Source: Wurfbainia villosa (lineage: Eukaryota > Streptophyta > Magnoliopsida > Zingiberales > Zingiberaceae). Taken from it: DNA of 64,000 nucleotides. The position numbers and the translations under genes are program-made. The stretch spans positions 105,141,179 through 105,205,178 of the forward strand of contig CM045996.1 of NCBI GenBank assembly GCA_025175895.1, written 5' to 3'. The notes below the pieces were generated by a model. It saw only the letters and a list, made by a program, of their open reading frames with translations. It did not search any database and was not told the DNA's origin. Shown here in pieces: positions 20,686 through 33,472 of this stretch (within the stretch, counting starts at the first letter, position 1; each line of letters starts with the position of its first letter).

Positions 20686-22899
20686 TGTTAGTAATATATG
20701 AGAGATGTCCTAAGGCAATCGCCTTATGTATGAACCATTTATATGATAAATGAAGATTCACTATTTGAGTATACATGGTTTATGTATTTGATTGGATCTT
20801 AAACTCATTTACTGAATGTCCACGATACGATTCACAGCATGAGAGAATTTGTGATTGGATCACAACTAGTGAGTATCTCTACATGTGTAATTGTGATGTA
20901 TCGAAATTATCCCTAGTTGATGAATTGATGGATTTGGACACCATCAATTCTGTCGAGACTAGCACGAGGTATACTCTTTGGTGTATCCAAGCAGCTGATT
21001 CTCACTGGCTGGAGACATTGTGATGTCCGGAGTTAATCGTGGATGCTAGTTATGGTAACTAGTTCATTGGAGTGACCAGCCGTAAGACTTCATATGGTTC
21101 TCTGCATATATAGATATGTCAATGAAGTTCTTATCGTAGCTTAAGTGCGATGTTCCTTTGACTTGCGGTATTCAAGTCATCTTGATCATGGAGACTTATG
21201 CTTTGACATCTTAAGCAAACATCTCTAAGGAGATGTGGACCCGGGATGATTGGGTATAAGTCGAAGTGATCGAAGGTGTTTGAATAGCCTATAAAGGATT
21301 CACCACTCCTTATGAGGAGATGTATACCCATGGCCTCTCGTCGGATTGTTACTAAAGTCTTTGGCCAAAGCATTACATGTTTAGAGTAAGGTACTCTTCG
21401 ATACATGTGCAGTAACTAGAATCCGTAGGACGAGGAAATGATACTTGGGCTAGGTGTGGCGAGTCGACCTAGTGGGATCGACACTATAGACCATGTCCTG
21501 AACCAAGTGGGTATAAGATGAGTGAAGGGAATGGGGCACGAATCATTCGAGCTGCTGAAGGGTTTCAGAAATAGTTCTGGATCAACCGTTGATCTTTTCG
21601 GTTAATTGGGGATCATGATGTACTACTAAGTGCCACTCATGATCGTTCTATAATTAATGGTTAATTATAGACGGCCAACATAAACCGAGAACCTATTTGG
21701 TCACACGCACAACGAGCGTAATCCAAAGGATTTAAAATGAGCTTGAGAATGGGATTCTCAGACCGAGAGAAACTAAGTTTGGTTGGACCAAACATAAAGC
21801 GAGCATGAAATCATTTCAGTCGCAATGGAAGTGTGGATGGGCCGTGTCTTATGAAGACATAATGGATGGACCAAAATGGTTTGGTTCTAATCCAATGGAG
21901 GAGAATAAACCAAAGGGTTTGGTTTATTTTAAACGAATGAACCAAAAGTTGGTTCGGTTCATTTTAACTTAAAATAAACCATCATGGTTTGGTTTATTTT
22001 AACTTATCTTAATGGAGCGGGTTAACGGGCCTAATGGTTATGATCCAATAACCATTAAGAGAATTAGTTCTCTATAAAAGAGGGCTTAAGGGATAATTAA
22101 GCCCTAATCCAAAAACCCTAGCAAGGAGTTGCCGCCCACCCCATTGAGGGAGTTGCCGCCCAACCTCCTTTGCCGCCCAGCCCCTTGTGCCGCCGTCCAG
22201 CTCCTTGCCGGCGACCAAGCTTCAGCCAGTGATGCTTCGGCGACCCTCCGGTGATCTCCTTTAGGTTTGGCATCAAGGTGAGCTTTATCTTTCCTTGGTT
22301 GGCCGGCGCCTATCTCCTCCACCAAAGCTGTCCAGTTTTCTGGACAGCTTGTTCTCCTCTCGTTGGAGCGTCGTTTGGACGACGGTTAGAGCTCCGACAG
22401 CAGCTAACTTACCGGGGATTCGATCTCCGGTAATCCTCTGAGGTGGAGGACGAAGGATTCGTCAATCGGTTGACGAATACCTCTCCGGAGAAGCGAGTTT
22501 TGAGGACTCGTTTTGGATCCGAATTTGGATTTGGATCGTGATCATCTCTCGATCACATCGTCTTCAACACGAGGCTAGTAACCCTTACGAAGACGAAGCT
22601 CGTGGCTTAGCGAAGTCATCCTAAGGATACTCGGCGTGGATACGGATAGAGACGATTCTAGCGAGGATCGTTCCGGTTGATGCCGTTCCCGCTACACGTA
22701 ATACGAAAGGTATAACGTAGTTAAATTTCCTTTTATTGCAAATTTAAATTTACGGTTATGTCTACACTTGTTGTACTATGCATGCGTGTGATGTGTGTGT
22801 TGTAATAAATGTAGATTTATTATTTTTATTGCTTCCGCTGTGCTCATGTTTACAAAACGTGATCGAACACACACACGCCGCAGTGCCGAAAACCCAATA
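20686..22899 (+). mobile_element. A-family solo LTR inserted in NA1 LTR
   Basis: A 2214-bp unit in the plus sense. It begins TGTTAGTAATATATGAGAG and ends AACCCAATA (the canonical final CA has mutated to TA). It is flanked by the perfect duplication GACTG at 20681-20685 and 22900-22904. Its length equals the complete A LTRs, and no internal region is present, so it arose by LTR-LTR recombination after insertion. The target was one of the GTCGACTG palindromes. Its TATA box CTATAAAAGAGGGCTTA is at 22072-22088. Confidence 0.93.
22073..22080 (+). promoter_or_regulatory. TATA box of A solo LTR
   Basis: TATAAAAG lies at the expected U3/R position. The following AGGGCTTAAGGG matches the context in SIRE1 and in other A copies. 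Confidence 0.7.
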
Positions 22900-23653
22900 G
22901 ACTGCCCAGAGTCAACTTGGTTGCCAAGTGTCAAAACACTTGACCAGTCGACTGGTTCATAACCCCAGTCGACTGACAAACCTTAAACATGAGGTTTAAT
23001 CCCAAGTATGATCCCCTCATACTTGTTAGAACACCCTTAGCCTAGACCTAAGCCTTCTAGCCACCTCCATCTGCCTCATGTCTATCGGATCCCTCCAAGT
23101 CATCCATGACTTGTTCATCTATATGCTAGCCTTCAGGTGCTTCCATCGGCTATTGTCATGCTAACGGTGTCTACGCCACCAAACATTGGACTTTTACTGT
23201 CAAGACTACCACTTGGACTTTACGTCGCCAATATCAAACCCTTGGACTTCCCAAATACCAAGATCCATTTGGACTTACGCTGCCAAGACTCCACCCTTGG
23301 ACTTTACGCTGCCAAATATTGGACTTATGCTGCCAAGACTATCTCTTGGACTTTATGCTTCCAATATCACATTCTTGGACTTTTGTTTCTAACCCATGTT
23401 GGACTTTTCAATTGCTAAGTACCCATGACTTGGACTTTACGATTGCCAAGACCCATGTTTGGACTTTCCATGCCAAGTACTCATGACTTGGACTTTCCCA
23501 TGCCAAGTGTCCCACTTGGACTTCCCATGCCAAGTACTCAAGACTTGGACTTCCCATGACAATCACATTGTCATATGTTTTGTCGAACATCAAAATACCA
23601 CTCGAGTCAAACTTGAGTCTAGTCAATCGTGACTTGGGTCGATTGCACCAACA

Positions 23654-23776
23654 AAAATAAGTATTAAAATTAATGCAAAATTTATTCTAAGACAAAAATA
23701 CTAAAACTAAAAAAAAAATCTAATGCTCTCATTGGTGGTTGTACCAAAATCAGAGCGCCCCCGCTCTGATTCAAAT
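23654..23776. other. AT-rich flank and primer-like site
   Basis: This lies between the NA1 LTR and a diverged LTR. It contains an A-tract and the small inverted repeat GAGCGCCCCCGCTC. Next to the LTR is a weak primer-like site (minus strand …AATCAGAGC). No gene is seen. Confidence 0.45.
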
Positions 23777-25118
23777 TGTAGGATCGAAGTTATCTGAGAG
23801 AGGGGGTGAATATCAGAATATAAAATTTTCATTTAAAATTTATTATAACTTTTTAAACAATTGAGAGTTATTGCAGAGGAAATTAAATAGACAAATAGAC
23901 AATTTCATTTACTTGGTTCACAACCCGAGTTGGGTTGCTACTCCAAGGCTCGTATCTCTTTCGAGATCTACCTCGATGGGCAATCCACTAAAAGGCCCTC
24001 TGACTCGAGTACACTCGACTTCTGAGGGGTTCACTTTTTACAAAAGATAATGAGAAAGGTAACAAGCTACCTTCTCTTAAATTAAAGTACAAAAGCAAAA
24101 GTAAAGCACAATACAAAGTATACTGACACTTGTAGCTTTTGAAATGGAGCTCGGAGTGCCAGAGTTATGGCATTGCAACATGATGAAGCTCTTGCAGATG
24201 AGAAACACATGAGATAGAACTTGGACGTAGTAGATGAGTTGTTTTCGAAGCTGGTTGTGCATTTCTTTTATATGTCATTTCTAGTCGACTGGAATTCCCT
24301 CGAGTCGACTCCACATCAGCCATCGATATGGTACTTTGGCCTTCCCAATCGACTGGACATGTTCCAGTCGACTCTAGGGCACTAGCTCTACATTGGGAAG
24401 ATTGCCTTTCTAGTTGATTGGACCTCCCCAGTCGACTGGAACTCTTTCCATCTGAGCTACCAGATCTTCGATCGATCACCAACTAATCTTGCCAACTATG
24501 TATCCAGTCAACTGGACCATACTTAGTTGACTGGACTTCAGTCGACTGGAATCCTTTCAGTCGATTGTTCCCTACAAAATGAGATTAGCAGAAATAACCA
24601 ATATAAAATACAAAAGTAGTAGTAATACTGTTCGATCTCGACTTCTAAATCCCATGTGGACTATCCGTCTGATTGACGCCTAGATTTGTCCCCCCTATAG
24701 AGCACTTGGCCTCACCTCTTCACTCGAGGCTTACATGCCAGCTGCCCGTCAAACTTACCATACTTGATATCCAATCTGACCCATCAGGGCTTCTGCCAGC
24801 TATCCAATCTCTTTGACCCAGCTAGACTTCATGCCGATTGTTCGGTCTCCTGACCCAATCGGTCTTCATGCCAGATGTCCCATCTGGACTTCCTGCTTAG
24901 TGTTCAGTCCTCCTGATCTGTCAAGTCTTCTGCCTAATATCGGATCAACATGACCTACTAGGACTTCCCATGCATTGCCTAGTATCGGATCTACCTGACC
25001 TACTAGGACACCTTGTTAAGCCTACACACTTAGCACATATATCAATCCACAAGTACTTCCTAAATTTAACTATGGTTCATACATAAAAAACTAAGGAGTG
25101 GTTCTCTTTGCACCAATA
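23777..25118 (-). repeat. Diverged Sirevirus-like LTR
   Basis: In plus coordinates it starts TGTAGGATCGAAG, followed by GAGAGGGGGTGAATATC, the LTR-end block shared with the NA and SIRE1 LTRs. It carries GTCGACTGG palindrome variants (24280-24560) and degenerate repeats of the form CTTCATGCC...GG (24740-25010). It ends near TTTGCACCAATA, which resembles the NA terminus GATTGCACCAACA. The length of about 1.34 kb fits the family. I found no target duplication, so the right boundary is tentative. Confidence 0.6.
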
Positions 25119-25376
25119 GATTGATCCGCCGAGCTATTTGTGACAAATACCCATGTTGCGAACAAGGTCAACTACGTGTGAATACCTTGAAATCTTTTAG
25201 GATATCTGAGGGTTCCATAAACTTATCCTAGAACATAACAATTTATCTAACCTTGGTTCCTATAAGTAATAAGTGGTAGTTCTCGAATGGATCCGTTGGG
25301 ATTCTCGTGATAGGTGCTCATATTGCGAACAAGTTCCTTCTAAGAGCTAACATTGTGAAAGTAGAAACCAAGTCAG
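25119..25376. other. Unassigned 258-bp stretch
   Basis: No coding frame and no similarity to the other elements in the window. Two copies of TTGCGAACAAG (25154-25164 and 25324-25334) are the only pattern I see. It could be old host DNA or an unrecognised LTR remnant. Confidence 0.4.
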
Positions 25377-26515
25377 TGTTGGTGCAATCGGCCTAGGTTA
25401 CGATTGACTAGACTCGAGTTTGACTTGAGTAGTATTTTGATATTTGATAAAATGATTGATAATGTTATTGTCATGGGAAGTCCAAGAATGGTCTTGGAAT
25501 TTGAAAAGTCTAAGTCATGTGTACTTGGCAATATAAAGTCCAAGTTATAGGTACTTGGCAATGGAAAGGCCAAGTCATGGGTACTTGGCAATTGAGAAAT
25601 CCAAGCTTGGGTCTTGTCAAAGGAAAAGTATAAGCATTAGTCTTGACAATGGTAAAGTCCAAGTCATTGGTACTTAGCAATTGGTAAAGTCTATGTCATG
25701 GGTACTTGGCAAGGAAATTCCAAAGGTATAGTCTTGGCGGCATATGTCCATGTGTGTAGTTTTGGTGGCGTAAAGTCCAAGTGAACTTTTGGGTGAAAGT
25801 CCAAGTATGGAAATTTGTCATTTGGAAAGTCCAAGGGTGTGATATTGGCGGCGTAAAGTCCAAGCTATAGTCTTGGCAGCAAAAGTCCAATGTTTGGCGG
25901 CGTAAAGTCCAAGGGTGTATTTTGGCAGAATAAGTCCAAATATATCTTGGCAAAGTAGACCCGGTTAGTAGGACAATAGTCGATGGAAGCACCTAAAGGC
26001 TAGCATATGGATGAACAAGTCATGGATGACTTGGAGGGATCTAATAGGCGTGAGATTGATGGAGGTGGCTAGAAGGCTTAGGTCTAGGCTAAGGGTGGTA
26101 TATCAAGTATGAGGGGATCATACTTGAGTTAAACCTTATGTTTGAGGTTTATCAGTTGACTGGGGTTATGGATCAGTCGACTGGCCAACTGTTTGACACT
26201 TGACAACCTAGTCAACTTGGATCAGTCAACTAGGATTATGACCAGTCAACTGGTCAAGGAGTCGACTAAGGCTCGACTGCTGATCAGTGGCTTTGGCAGT
26301 CGACTACTAGGGTTTAGCAATTGACTGGTCCACAAGTAGTCGACTGTTAGGGTTTGGAAGTCGACTGATTTAAGTGAACGCGAGCACAAAAGCTTTGTTA
26401 ATCGACTTGCTAATTGACTCCTAGGCCGCAATCGACTGCTGGTAAGGGTAGTCGATTATTGTGATATCTGTTGGAGTTTTTCTAGCGTGGATTGAGTCAT
26501 TGTGAGACAACGACA
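25377..26515 (+). repeat. NA/Sirevirus-type LTR, plus sense, truncated
   Basis: It begins TGTTGGTGCAATCGGCC, the reverse complement of the NA LTR terminus. It continues through the CTTGG...CCAAG repeats (25480-25960), the block around GATGAACAAGTCATGGATG, then palindrome variants (26150-26460). It stops at GAGACAACGACA, where a short-LTR element begins. By comparison with NA2 it lacks the TATA, R and U5 part. The palindromes are mutated (GTTGACTGG, GTCAACTAGG), so the copy is old. Confidence 0.82.
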
Positions 26516-26755
26516 TGTTGGAGTATTGGGAATACAATCAAAGTCCCACATTGGTAAGACATGGAAAAGATCATATGCTTATAAGATAAAAAGATATCTC
26601 CATTGGTATGAGGCCTTTTGGGTGAAGCCCAAAAATAAAACCATGAGGGCTTAGGCCCAAAGTGGACAATATCATGCCATTGTAGAGATATATGAATCTT
26701 ATAGGCACTAACAATTGATATCAAAGCCATGGTCCATGTCAAGCCACGAACCTCG
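26516..26755 (+). mobile_element. Short-LTR copia/TRIM element: LTR and primer site only
   Basis: A 198-bp LTR (26516-26713) begins TGTTGGAGTATTGGG and ends GGCACTAACA. Directly after it is the primer-like ATTGATATCAAAGCCATGG (26714-26732). The internal motifs CCCACATTGG, TTTTGGG..AAGCCCAAAA and GTGGACAATATCATGCC are familiar from short-LTR copia/TRIM elements of many plants. B1 interrupts it at 26756, so nothing more of its interior is visible. Confidence 0.75.
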
Positions 26756-28488
26756 TGTTGGGATGTATACTGAAAGCCTAGTCTTTATATGGACATCTTC
26801 ATTTTGAATTAAGAATCACATGATCATTGTTTGCATATTTATAGTTATGCATATTGTCTAATACTTTATATTGTAGATAACATGGTGTGTGGTGTCACTC
26901 AGAAGATCATGTTATCAGTTCCTTGTAGAGTATAAGTAGAGGCTCACAACAAAAAGGGTTTTGGACAAACCATTGGCATGGTTGTAGTGTAATTTGGTAT
27001 TGGTTTATCTTGACCATAAAATTACACTAGTACACTTTGTGTGTATTAAGCAGGACCAACTTAGAGGTGATTCAATTTATACTGACTATATAATTAAATC
27101 GGACCTTGGATATTATGGTATACATGCTGTTAATCCTGATAAAATTACGGGCACATGTAATTAATATTTATTTCTTTGATTTACCAATGGGAGAGATTTA
27201 AGGGTTAAATCAATAGGCTCGGTAAGTTGGGCAATGATATTATTTTCATGGTGTGTCATTGATTATAGGATGAAACCGTGTCCTATATATTAGGATGATG
27301 ATGTCCCCTTGAGGAGCTCATAAGGATCATCATGTAAACCTTGCAGGTGGACTTGGTCCAACATGATAATATGGTTGAGTCGTACTACTCATGGAGTTAG
27401 ATGTTAATTAATTAATTATTAGTAAATTAATTAACGTACATTCGATATCTTAAACACGGGGAGATATTTATACAATTAATATATGGAGCCCATATTTAAT
27501 TATGGGGGTTAGTGAGGTAGATCGATGATAATCCTCTAGTGGAATGGATTATCATTAATGGATCAGATTTTATGTGGGTCGGATCCATTGGGTGGCCAAG
27601 ATCCAACTCCTCATCATGGTCTCTATTGTAGCCTATTAAAACCCTCACGAAGCCTAGATCCAACGGACACAATTAAAAGGAGGCTTGGGCTAGATCCATA
27701 AATAAGGTTCCAAGACTTGGACGGCAAGAGAATCTTTGGAGTGCTAGGGCTAGGGTTTGATGTTTCTAAGGGTTGGGCGGCAACTAGGTTTGCCTTCTCC
27801 CTTAGGGCCGGCGACAGCACAAGAAAAGGATAAGGGTTTCATCTTCTCCTTGGTTCTTGGTCGGCTTCTCCTTCTCCTCTACTAGGGCGGCTCCTTCTTC
27901 CCTCAAGTTTTGGCCGGTGACAACAAGAGCTCACCTCTTGGCCGGCGCCCACCTCTCCTTCTTCCTCTCCTTGGCCAGCGACAATAACCAAGCTAGGTGG
28001 CTTGGCGATCGACACTAGATAGGAGGAGAAGAGTTTTGGTTATCTTCCCTTGTTCGGAGCGAGCAAGGAAGGGAATATACAAGATCTAGGATGCTTCGAT
28101 TCTTGGAGGATCATTGCCAACACGATGTCCAAGAAGAGGATAGGTCATACAATAGAAGATCAAGAGGTAAACAAGAGGTATAATCTTGTTTGTTTTGATT
28201 TTAGTTCTCTTGTATAATGTATGTGGTTAATTTACTTGGACCCCGATGATAAACACAAAAACTGGCAATCTGTACATCATCTATTCTGCGGCTAATCGAG
28301 GAAAAGAGTTAGGTTGCTTGAACAAGAAGTTTGTTCAAGCAACCACTCAAATCGAATAGCACGATGATGGATTGGTTGCATGGGTAATATATCTTCGTCT
28401 TGATTAATTTTTTTTATCCGGGGACATATGATAGGATCGTCATGCACAAGCGACCGAAGCAAAGTGAGAAGTGAAGCTTCAACCTTCA
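26756..28488 (+). repeat. B1 5' LTR (1733 bp)
   Basis: It starts TGTTGGGATGTATACTG and ends CTTCAACCTTCA. The B2 LTRs (reverse strand) begin TGTAGGGATGTATACTG or TGAAGGGATGTATACTG and end AAAACCCTTCA, and share sequence throughout. The TATA region seen in the B2 LTRs is altered here (CCTATTAAAACCC near 27630). Confidence 0.88.
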
Positions 28489-28506
28489 TGTGGTATTAGA
28501 GCCACA
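28489..28506 (+). other. B1 primer-binding site
   Basis: TGTGGTATTAGAGCCACA follows the LTR. One C-to-T change separates it from TGGTATCAGAGCC. Confidence 0.8.
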
Positions 28507-29547
28507 GTTTACGATTTTGTTTGTTTAGGATTCGATTACTTTTATGCACTTATCATATATTATGTGTGCCAAATAATAGTAGGATGTGCGTAGGCTAACT
28601 TTTTGGTTGTAGGCATAATATCCAACTATTATAGCTATATGTGTGTGTATGTGATTGTATGTGTGTAATCGTAATATTATTTGAATCCTCGGGGTTGACG
28701 AGGCTAGTATTTAATTTTTGTAATTAAGTACGACATTGTTTAGCCTCTTTTATTTTAGTTTACTTTTGATCTAAATTTCATGTACACTCCTTTGTCAAGT
28801 ATAGGATCGATGGATGTAAATTAAAATAATTTTTCTCGGCTCGGATCCCCGGATGGCTTGTACATGGTGTATGGAGGAGCGGACGAGGTGGCAACATGGC
28901 TGGAGGCATATTGGAGAACAAAAGCCATAATAGTTGGAAAATTTGTTTTCATATTTATTGCTTTTGATTTATATGCTTGTTGTGCTTGCATATTTAAAAT
29001 TCCTCAATTTTAAATTACTAAGTGGGAGAGGGATATTTTTTAAATTCCCACGGCCTCCATTACAATTTGACATGTGATGCGAACAAACTTGTGCATTGGC
29101 TCTGAGTGCCTTCCTCCATATCGGATGAGTTTGTTTTGCAGATCACTAGGTCAAATATGGTTATAGGAAGTTATTTAGGAGCGTGTGTACTTCCCCATCG
29201 GAAGGCACATAATCCGAGGTAATTTCCTTAGTATCGGGTAATAGTGAACACTTGGATGCAAATAAAAGTATCCACCCCATCAGAGTCACTGCTTTTATTT
29301 GTAGGGCCGAAGAGGAACCAACTATTAATTTTATTTTTCAAAAAGTAAGGTTGACAGGATAATAAAATTAATGGGTAAAACCTTCTCTTACAAATGTAGA
29401 ATTCGTATACGTCCACACTATCATGGCATACGATATTCTCGGTGTTTTGAGGTGTTGGTTGATTTTAAAATTTTATTGTTTAAGGAATCAATAATTTTTT
29501 TGAAATCTAAATGTGTTTGATCTATGTGATTCTTAGGTTTCTTCAAA
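28507..29547 (+). other. B1 5' leader
   Basis: About 1 kb without a plausible gene. It aligns with the B2 leader (54940-55987). Three variants of a CCYCATCGGA-like motif lie near 29113, 29195 and 29276; their B2 counterparts are the GATGGGGAGGA motifs at 55202, 55282 and 55360. Confidence 0.65.
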
Positions 29548-30330
29548 ATGACTTTCAACCCACTTGCTATGATTCTAAAGGAAAATAAACTTAATGGACC
29601 TAACTATGTGGATTGGAAAAGGAATCTAGACATAGTCTTTACTGCTGAGGAGTACAAGTATGTACTTATCGAGGAGTGTCCTCCTAATCCTACAGATGAT
29701 TCTGGGGAAAAGGAGAAAGAGAGTTATAAGAAGTGGATAAAGGTTAATGAGATGGCGCGGTGTTACATTTTGGCTTCTATGTCAAATGTATTGCAACATC
29801 AGCATCAGGCCATGACTACTGCTTATGACATGATGCTCAATCTCAAGGAACTTTTCGGACACCAGAATCGGGCTGCTAGGCAAGAAGCCATGAGAAACTT
29901 GATGACTACCACCATGGATGAGGGAACACTCGTGAGGGATCATGTTCTCAAGATGATGGCTTATTTGAATGAGCTAGAAGTCCTTGGAGCTGAGATCGAT
30001 GGAGAAACCCAGGTCGATATCATTCTCCAATCTCTACCTAGGAGTTTTGAGCAGTTTCGCCTGAACTACAATATGAAGAAGAGGTTGTATTTGTTGGTGG
30101 AGCTTTTGACAGAACTCCAGGCGGCAGAGGGGCTTTTTTGTCAGAGTTCTCAGGCTTTGGTTGGCCAGAAGGTTTCTACTTCTAAGCCGCAAGGCAAGAA
30201 GAAAAAGAAACAAGGTGCAGCGAAGGTGGTGGGAGGATCTCACGGAGGAGTGAAGAAGCTGAAAGGCAAGTGCTTCACTTGCAAGTAGACTGGACATTGG
30301 AAAGCTGACTACCCTAATTGGAAGCAGAAA
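29548..30330 (+). pseudogene. gag: B1 gag
   Basis: ATG at 29548 starts MTFNPLAMILKENKLNGPNY. The gag core (MMLNLKELFG…, LVRDHVLKMM…, DIILQSLPRSFEQF) is open for 246 codons. A TAG at 30286-30288 falls inside the zinc knuckle, and the last knuckle Cys is Tyr. The B2 gag is similar and also lacks the last Cys, so the knuckle was probably weak or lost in both copies. The frame continues into the protease. Confidence 0.88.
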
Positions 30331-33300
30331 AAAGGTATTTCTTTTGGTCTAGTCATTGAAACATGTTTAACGATGTTATCTACTGACACTTGGTGTGTAA
30401 ATACGGGAGCCACTGATCATGTCTGCAATACTTTATAGGGGTTCCAGGAAACCAGACAACTAGATGAGGGAGAGATTACCGTCTACATGGGCAATGCTAC
30501 GAAGGTGGCGGCTATTGTAGTAAGAGATATTTATTTATCTTTTGATAGGAATAAAACTTTGGTTCTAAAAAATTACCTTTATGTACCTTCATTTAGAAAG
30601 AATTTAATTTCAGTTTCTAAATTGTTTTTATATGGATATTCTATTTCTTTTAATGATAGAGTTGTTATAAAAAGAAATAGGGAGATTATCTGTTCTGGTG
30701 CGTTGGTAGGAAATTTATATACTCTTGAACCAAAGGTTCCCACGATGTAAATAGAAGTAAATAACTCATCTTCTAAATCTAATAAGAGAAAAGAACCTTC
30801 GAAAATGAACCAAACGTATCTTTGACATCTAAGGTTAGGTCATATTAACCTGAGTAGAATTCAAAGGTTGATAGCTGATGGACCTTTGAGTTCATTAGTT
30901 GTGGAAGATTTCCCAACCTGTGAATCTTGCTTGGAAGGTAAAATGACCAAGAGGCCTTTTAAGGCCAAGGGGTATAGAGCCAAAGATGCGTTGGAATTTG
31001 TTCATTCTGATTTGTGTGGTCCTATGTCTATCCAGGCTAGAGGTGGTTTTGAATACTTCATCTCTTTTATAGACGATTATTCAAGATATGGATACATTTA
31101 CTTGATGCGCTGCAAGTCTGAATGCTTTGATAGGTTTAAATAATTCAAGGCTGATGTGGAGAAATGTCAAGGTAAAAGTATCAAGACACTACGATTTGAT
31201 CGTGGTGGTGAGTACCTCTTGGGAGAGTTTAGGAGTTACTTATCAGAGGCTATGATTCAATCCCAACTGTCTGCACCTGGTACACCCCAACAGAATGGTG
31301 TGGCAGAGCGAAGGAATATGACTCTTATGGAGATGGTTAGATCGATGATGAGTTATTTTGAGTTACTAGATTTGTTCTGGGGGTATACTCTAGATACGAT
31401 AGTGTATATTCTAAACTTGGTACCATCTAAATCAGTACCTTCTGCTCCCACAGAATTATGGACTAGGCGAAAGCCTAGTCTGAGATATATTTGGATTTGG
31501 AGGAGTCCAGCACATGTGCTGAATGTAAATGCTGGTAAGTTGGAACCTCGTACAGAAGTGCACTTGTTCGTAGGCTATCCTAGAGGAACAAAAGGTAGTT
31601 TGTTCTATAGTCCTAGAGATCAAAGGGTGATCGTTAGCACTAATGCTTGATTTTTAGAGGAAGACTATGTGATGAACCACAAACCCATGAGCAAGATTGT
31701 TTTGGAGGAGTTGAAAGGGGAAGTCACTACTTCACTACTAACGGTACAAGAGGACATACCACAAGTGACTGCACCGCATGTCACAGAGGATACACATGTG
31801 ATACCTCATCATAGTGGGAGGGTTGTTAGACAACCTGAGAGATTTATGTTCTTGGGAGAATTTTCTGATTTGATCCCTGGACATATGACGAGGCAATCCA
31901 AGATAAAAATGCAGTATCTTGGTAAAGGGCGATGATTTCTGAGATAGAATCTATGGATTCAAATCAGGTCTTGAAGCTAGTAGAACCACCCAATGGTGTA
32001 AAAACCATTGAATGCAAGTGGATCTACAAATAGAAAGAGAGGAACATATGGGAAGGCTGAGACCTTCAAAGTAAGGCTTATTGCGAAAGGGTATACTTAG
32101 AAAGAGGGTATCATTTATGAAGAGACCTTTTCGCCGGTAGCCATGCTTAATTCTATCCGGATTCTCTTATCTATTGCTGCTCGAATGGATTATGAGGTTT
32201 GGAAGATGGATATTAAGACAGCTTTCCTTAATGGAAGTCTTGAAGAAAATATCTATATGGAGCAACCAGTGGGATTCATTGCAAAGGGAAAAGAGCATCT
32301 TTTGTGCAAGCTTAATCGATCCATTTATGGATTGAAGCAAGCTTCGAGATCTTGGAACATTCACTTTGATGAGGCAATCCAGTCATATGGATTTATTCAA
32401 AGCCCGGATGAGTCTTGTGTATACAAGAGATGTGATAGAAACATAGTGGTATTTCTTGTACTATACGTCGATGACATTTTGCTCATTGGCAACAATGTCA
32501 AAGTGTTGTCACACATAAGGGTATGGTTGTCCAAATAGTTTGATATGAAAGACTTAGGAGAAGTGGGACACATCCTTGGGATCAAGGTTATAAGGGATCG
32601 CAAGAAAAGGATGTTGTGCTTATTTCAAGCTTCACACATAGACACTATTTTGGCTCGTTTTAGCATGTAGAACTCCAAGAAAGGTTTTCTACCTTTTAGG
32701 CATGGAGTACCTTTATCTAAAGAGATGTGTCCTAAACATCAAAGGAGATAGAGGAAATGAAGGCGGTTCTTTATGCTTCGGCGGTAGGAAGCCTCATGTA
32801 TGCTATGTTATGATTTAGACCTGATATCCGCTTTGCCGGGCATGGTTAGTGAGCATCGAGTAATCCAGATAGGACATCGACTATGGTAAAGCATATATTG
32901 AAGTACCTGAGAAGGACTAGGGATTATATACTGGTATACCAGGCAGATTAATTACTCCCTGTGGGTTACATAGATTCTGACTTCCAATCAAATAGGGATA
33001 ACAGTAAGTCTACCTCGGGTTTTGTGTTTATTTTGGAAGGTGGAGTCATTGTATGGAGGAGTGTCAAGCAAAAATGCGTGGCGGACTCCACCATGGAAGT
33101 TGAGTATATGACAACCTCTGATGCAGCCAAAGAAGCTGTATGGCTCAAGAACTTCTTGATGGACTTGGATGTGATTCTTGGTTTGCACAGAACTATCACA
33201 ATTTATTGTGATAACAGTGGTGCAGTTGCAAACTCGAAGGAACCACGAGCCCATAAGGCAAGTAAACACATAGAGCGCAAGTACCACCTGATACGAGAGA

Positions 33301-33437
33301 TCGTAAAGCGAGAAGAAGTTGTTGTCACCAAGATTGCATCAGAGTATAACCTAATAGATCCTTTCACTAAGGCTCTTCCAGCGAGAGCTTTTGATAGGAA
33401 TGTGGAGGGAATGGGAATCAGATGTATGACACTTTGA
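30331..33437 (+). pseudogene. pol: B1 pol: PR, integrase, RT, RNase H (broken)
   Basis: The protease triad reads N-T-G: the catalytic Asp codon at 30400-30402 is AAT, a G-to-A change that would abolish catalysis. Pre-integrase and integrase (HSDLCGP, RFDRGGEY, NGVAERRN) run from 30480 to about 31650, RT lies at 31930-32540 (YVDDILLIG near 32465), and RNase H at 32961-33437. In-frame stops: TAG 30436-30438, TAA 30748-30750, TGA 30823-30825, TAA 31141-31143, TGA 31648-31650 and TAG 32536-32538. Frameshifts lie near 31925 and 32700-32950. Most stops are transitions in Trp, Gln or Arg codons. Confidence 0.9.
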
Positions 33438-33472
33438 TGGCAGCATAGTCTTTTAGTATAAGTGAGACATTA

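Larger units (their letters stand above)
17464..23653 (-). mobile_element. NA1: pol-less Sirevirus-like element, 3' part missing
   Basis: On the minus strand: 5' LTR (19834-23653, split by an A solo LTR), primer site, a degenerate two-knuckle gag, then the gag-downstream spacer that is also found in NA2 and NA3 (CATGCCATAGTCCTTAAATC at 17473-17492). The element is cut at 17463 before its polypurine region and 3' LTR. No pol domain is present. Because the cut falls in the spacer, I cannot tell whether it had the ORF3 module seen in NA2. Confidence 0.82.
19834..23653 (-). repeat. NA1 5' LTR, split by an A-family solo LTR
   Basis: The LTR consists of 19834-20685 and 22905-23653, about 1.6 kb without the insertion. 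It starts TGTTGGGGATTG and ends GATTGCACCAACA. It carries the CAGTCGACTG palindromes (20380-20690 and 22930-22980) and the CCAAG...CTTGG repeats (23130-23560). A TATA-like CTTTATAATG (minus) lies near 20330. Confidence 0.85.
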
